Position numbers and translations under genes: made by a program
DNA from: Epiperipatus broadwayi
Lineage: Eukaryota; Onychophora; Udeonychophora; Euonychophora; Peripatidae
NCBI GenBank assembly: GCA_028023455.1
Contig: JAQFVV010000001.1
Location: 23,735,401 to 23,799,400, forward strand
Length of the DNA stretch: 64,000 nucleotides
Direction of reading: 5' to 3'
Shown: positions 60,114 to 64,000 of the stretch, in pieces
How the letters are laid out: every line of letters starts with the position of its first letter
Position numbering within the stretch: the stretch's first letter is position 1
The notes under the pieces: model-generated
What the model was told of the DNA's origin: nothing
Seen by the model: the letters and a program-made list of their open reading frames with translations, nothing else
Databases searched by the model: none

Positions 60114-60650
60114 ATCACTAAATAGCTAACAACGTTTTGAGATTAAGTCATTGTAACTGTTTAAATATAATTAAGTTGTCATATGACAAAAGATAAAAAA
60201 TATGCCTCTTTACCTTCTTCCTCCTTTCTATATCTGGAAAATTGTCTTTAATGCTTTTTCTAAAAGTGATGAAATTTTAATCAATAAAATTTATTTGCAA
60301 ATATTTTTAAACTTGATTGACATATTTTTTCAAACAAGCATGAATTTTTTTTTGGTTTTAATTTTGCCAATGATGATTTAATTTACTAATATTATGTAAT
60401 AAATAAAAATTTACAATGCTAAATATTATAAATAGTGTTTTGAGATTAACTAATTGCAACTATTTAAATATAATTACATTGTCTTCTAGTATAGCAAATG
60501 CCAATACATTTTTAAAAGTAAAAGAGATACCCCTTGATCTTCCTATTTCATACATCTGGAGGGTTGTCTACAATATCTTTGCAAAAAGAGATGAAATTTT
60601 AATTAATAAAAATTTATTTCTAAATATTTATTAAACCTGATTGACATATA
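60114..60650. repeat. Direct repeat pair, ~215-235 bp each
   Basis: 60114-60325 and 60416-60650 share GTTTTGAGATTAA, TTTAAATATAATTA, ATCTGGA, GATGAAATTTTAATCAATAAAATTTATTT and CTTGATTGACATAT with scattered differences. The second copy contains about 30 extra bases. Confidence 0.7.
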
Positions 60651-60727
60651 TAACAAGAAGAAAATAAAGTAGTATCTCTTTTACTTTTAAAAATGTATTG
60701 TCATTTGCTGACACTAGAAAGCAATGC
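60477..60727. repeat. Inverted repeat, ~60-bp arms
   Basis: 60477-60538 (CATTGTCTTCTAGTATAGCAAATG...AAAAGAGATACC) recurs inverted at 60665-60727, overlapping the direct repeat. The local structure is a rearranged low-copy repeat with no coding content. Confidence 0.65.
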
Positions 60728-63718
60728 AAAAATTAAAAATTAAGTAAATATATACAATATAGGTAGTGACTTCTCTATTTGACATATAAATAAATTATTT
60801 TTAAATGTCATACTGTAAAGCAAAAATCTATTTTATGACATCTTAAAAGAACAATAAAAAAGATTATTCACCAGGCTTGCCAATTTCTTAAGTCATAAGA
60901 ATTGAAGTGGTTTTCCATTGTAACTTTGTCCTCTAGTTAAAAATAGCAAAATATTTTTTATTATCTAGTATAAAATGCCACATAGGTGAACAGTAAGCCA
61001 GATAATTAAAAAAAATATTCCTAATTGAAACCCCCAAAATCAAATTCTATTGTCTTCATTTAAACTTAGTTTGTGGAAATGATAGATGGATGTACCACCA
61101 TTACATAAAAATATTCTTTGATAATGCTGTTCAATTATATCTCCCTTTTTGGCATTGTCTACAAATATTACTGGCAATACCTAAATAAATTATTTGTAAT
61201 ATACATTTTCAATGCAGTTTTATTTATCCCTTTACTTCATAACATTTTCAACAATATTTACAGTCTTCTTCAGAAACTGAGAATTAATAATATTATTAAT
61301 TACTTTTTAGTTATATATATATATATGCATATAAATATTTATAAGAAAACTGCAGGTACAGTCAAAAATGCTAAAATAAAGTAAATAAAAAAATAAGCTC
61401 ATTTTAAAGTTACTAAATAATTTTAATTATGATATTAGGATAATTCAAAATGTTTAATTTTCTCAAGAATGGTTGATTAAGAAAATTCTGTGTATAGAAA
61501 AAGAAATATCTGATTTAAGCAAAAAAATATATTAATAGATTGTTTTATTATGTTTATTTTTACAATTAAGGGTCATTGAATTAATGATAACAATTACAAT
61601 ATTGTAATGGTCAGCCAAAGTATGTTTAAATGATTTAAATTTATTTAATTAACTCAGGCACAACCTAACATTAAACATCTGGAAATAGACTAGCACCTAT
61701 ATTTTTATACAGATAAACCTAAATAAGATTTGAGCATATTTTTTCAATATGATGATAATCACTAAACAGCCACTAGTTGCAATACCTGGATAGATTTGTT
61801 GAACATAAGCTACTCCTGATGAAATGGATATGGAATAAATTTACAGACAAGACAATATTGTATAGAAAGATCTTAACACGCTATTTAAACCATTAATAAA
61901 ACTATAATTCATTACAAAATATTATAGTCAGACAAATATAATTTTTCAATTTTTTCTAATAAAATCATTTCTCAATCTTTTTTTAAAATAAAACCATATT
62001 TTCAATCTCTTTTTCTTCTTCTTATTTTTCATATGCATAGTGGGAGAAAAATACTTATTTATAAAGTTTTTATAATTTATTTTGCTTAATTTTACAACAT
62101 TAAATTTTCATTTAAATCTTATAATACAACTTAATTTTTTTTTTTATGATGGAGTACATTTGTCACAGAATAAATGCCTAGTTTCTAATAAACATCAAAT
62201 ATAACAATATGTGTGGACAACCTGACTAATATTATACATTTATTTATATTATAATCTTAATAGCATAGTCATATACATACATGTAATATGGGATAATTTT
62301 AAGCAATATACCTTTCTTACAACACTAACTCTAGGGAGTAGCTGTTTTAGGTCTGGATTCTGATTTAACAATAACACATTAATTATAAGAATTAGTTCTT
62401 TGAATTTGATCCCTATTTACTATTAATATTTTTTAATTAACCGAGGCACTTCTTTATATTTGACCCCAAATTTATATAACAAAAACTGTAAACAAATCCA
62501 CCATATAGATATAGTATATAATAAACCATTTAACAGAGATCTGATAATTGCATATGTACACTAAGTTCTAACATACATAACATTTAATTCATAACAATCA
62601 AAAGGAGAGATAATTTATGTATAAATGGACTCCATCTAATTTGAAAATAAACCTTTAACTTTAAATATCACTAATTATATTACCTACATCTTTTTTTAAC
62701 ACTTACAGTTTTAACTATTTTACAACTGAGAGTTTCATATTAAAGAAAAGTTTTTTTTTAAGTGTTAACAAACCATAAGCTCTATATTTAGAAAATACAG
62801 TAGGAAGTGAATTTCTTTTATTTTTTAAATCATTTTTAATACCATTTTTTTTTCTTCACTTGCTTTAAAACCCAACTTCTTTTTTTTAAACTTTTGCTCC
62901 TTGTTTTAATCAATCATAATATAAAATATAGTTTGTTAGTAGTAAATATAAACTAAAATAACACTTAAAATAGTTAATATCTTAGGATAACAGTTTAAAC
63001 AGTTTTTTAATTTACAAAGCAAAGTTCTGCAACTGAAATCAGATTGCTCCTGTGGTGGCAAATATTAATTTATTCCATTTGTAAGTTGCCATAATGTCCT
63101 TTCACAATCTCCTATCTTTGAAATTGGAAATTTAAGCATTAATTCTTTATTTAGAGATTCATTTGAAAAATAGTATAGTCAGATTCCAGATATCCAGAGT
63201 GAATTTTAGCAACCAGCAATTTTTTCTCTTTTCCAAATGAAAGTTAGATATAGCTTGAATAAAGTAAAAATCCAGATTAACTATAGCTTGATTAAAATAT
63301 TAATCTAGATTGACTGCTTTCAAGTAACTGCCTATATAAATTTTATTTCTTGTTTTGAAAACTTTGATCTTATTTTTGATACTGTTGATCTTGTTTTTAA
63401 CAGGCTTTGATAATCTTGTTTTTCACACTTTTAATAACATCTTACTTTTTATACCATTATGATCAGATTTTATTTTAATTACAAGAATTTCTAAAATGCT
63501 TTCATGAAATTGCAAAACACTTAATTATTAAATTTCTTGAATTTCTCCCAATTTCGAATCTCATATTAAATCAGGTTTAGTCTTGTTTAATTTAATTATT
63601 TAAAATATATTTTCTAATTGAGTTGTTTTACAAAACATTCTATACATTCTTTGATAAGAGTAAGTTTTAATATAATTTATTACATTATTTAATATTATTT
63701 TATGTATGACATTTAATA
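60728..63718. other. G-poor AT-rich DNA, no gene found
   Basis: Presumably still RPB2 intron 7. I see no coding similarity, RNA gene or element boundary. Confidence 0.45.
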
Positions 63719-63750
63719 ATTTTATTATTATTATTATTATTATTATTATA
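63719..63750 (+). repeat. (ATT)n microsatellite
   Basis: About ten ATT units immediately before the GC-richer start of the PHD-finger frame. This is consistent with the edge of an inserted retroelement. Confidence 0.9.
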
Positions 63751-63812
63751 CTACTTCCGGTTTTCTAGTGTAAAGACGTGTTTACTTGTTCTCTTGATTT
63801 TTAAAATTTTTA

Positions 63813-64000
63813 ATGATGGATTCATGTTCTATTTGTAAAGAACTTTTACCAAAAAATGGTAATTTCGTATCCTGCTTTGGTTGTACGTCCGGTATGCACT
63901 TTGCATGTGCATCGTTGAGTGATACTACTTACCGAAGAATGTCTATAAAAAAGAAGCAAGAATGGAGGTGTGCTGCTTGTAGAGTTAGTTTTTCTAAGGC
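63813..64000 (+). CDS. PHD-finger ORF, N-terminus only, probable retroelement ORF1
   Basis: Open from ATG 63813 to the window edge (62 codons seen). The spacing is that of a C4-H-C3 PHD finger: Cys5, Cys8, Cys21, Cys24, His29, Cys32, Cys53, Cys56, with the typical Trp51 two residues before Cys53. Base composition is clearly less AT-rich than the flanks, and the 5' leader starts right after an ATT microsatellite. PHD fingers open the first ORF of several arthropod non-LTR retrotransposons, so an inserted element within or beyond RPB2 intron 7 is the likeliest reading. A host PHD-finger gene is the alternative. The rest lies outside the window. Confidence 0.55.
   Translation, partial: MMDSCSICKELLPKNGNFVSCFGCTSGMHFACASLSDTTYRRMSIKKKQEWRCAACRVSFSK

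Overview
The window is AT-rich animal nuclear DNA, most likely from an arthropod. The grounds are long spliced introns, a metazoan-type RNA polymerase II gene, and a repeat load of Penelope-like, hAT, Tigger, mariner, LINE and LTR elements. The species cannot be named from the sequence.

The only clear host gene is the middle of RPB2, the second-largest subunit of RNA polymerase II, on the + strand. Seven exons between 12187 and 57136 join in frame and encode about 369 residues, from just before the fork loops to the start of the hybrid-binding domain. The N-terminal third and C-terminal half lie outside the window. An extra 66-base, phase-preserving, stop-free candidate exon sits in intron 3 (32796-32861). 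If used, it would add 22 residues at the fork/external-1 boundary.

Layout: 1-5100 is most of an LTR retrotransposon with a long LTR (3357-5100), a coiled-coil gag-like frame and no visible pol. 5511-10103 is a decayed LINE split by an inserted element (6354-7233). 10408-10487 is a tRNA-like sequence. Intron 1 holds a dead Tigger/pogo transposon and three microsatellites. Intron 3 holds a mariner, an inverted pair of Penelope-like 3' ends and two arrays of hammerhead-ribozyme repeats. Intron 4 holds a third such array. Intron 5 has a foldback element. Intron 6 has a complete but dead hAT element with a perfect 8-bp target duplication, followed by a decayed Penelope-like reverse transcriptase on the - strand. 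Intron 7 has local duplications. The last 188 bases open a PHD-finger reading frame, probably the start of another retroelement.

The most interesting content is a set of three unrelated-looking repeat families (A: 35051-36713; B: 36729-37674 and 43569-44763; C: 6354-7233). Each carries type I hammerhead ribozyme motifs: CTGANGA core, stem II, GAAA, a short palindromic stem III and a complementary stem I. Units of about 0.4 kb are joined head-to-tail and also inverted. Families A and B begin and end exactly in TA microsatellites. This matches the known association of hammerheads with the pseudo-LTRs of Penelope-like elements and with animal retrozymes, and the window also holds Penelope-like coding remnants. 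A fourth dispersed repeat (D) has a weaker hammerhead-like core.
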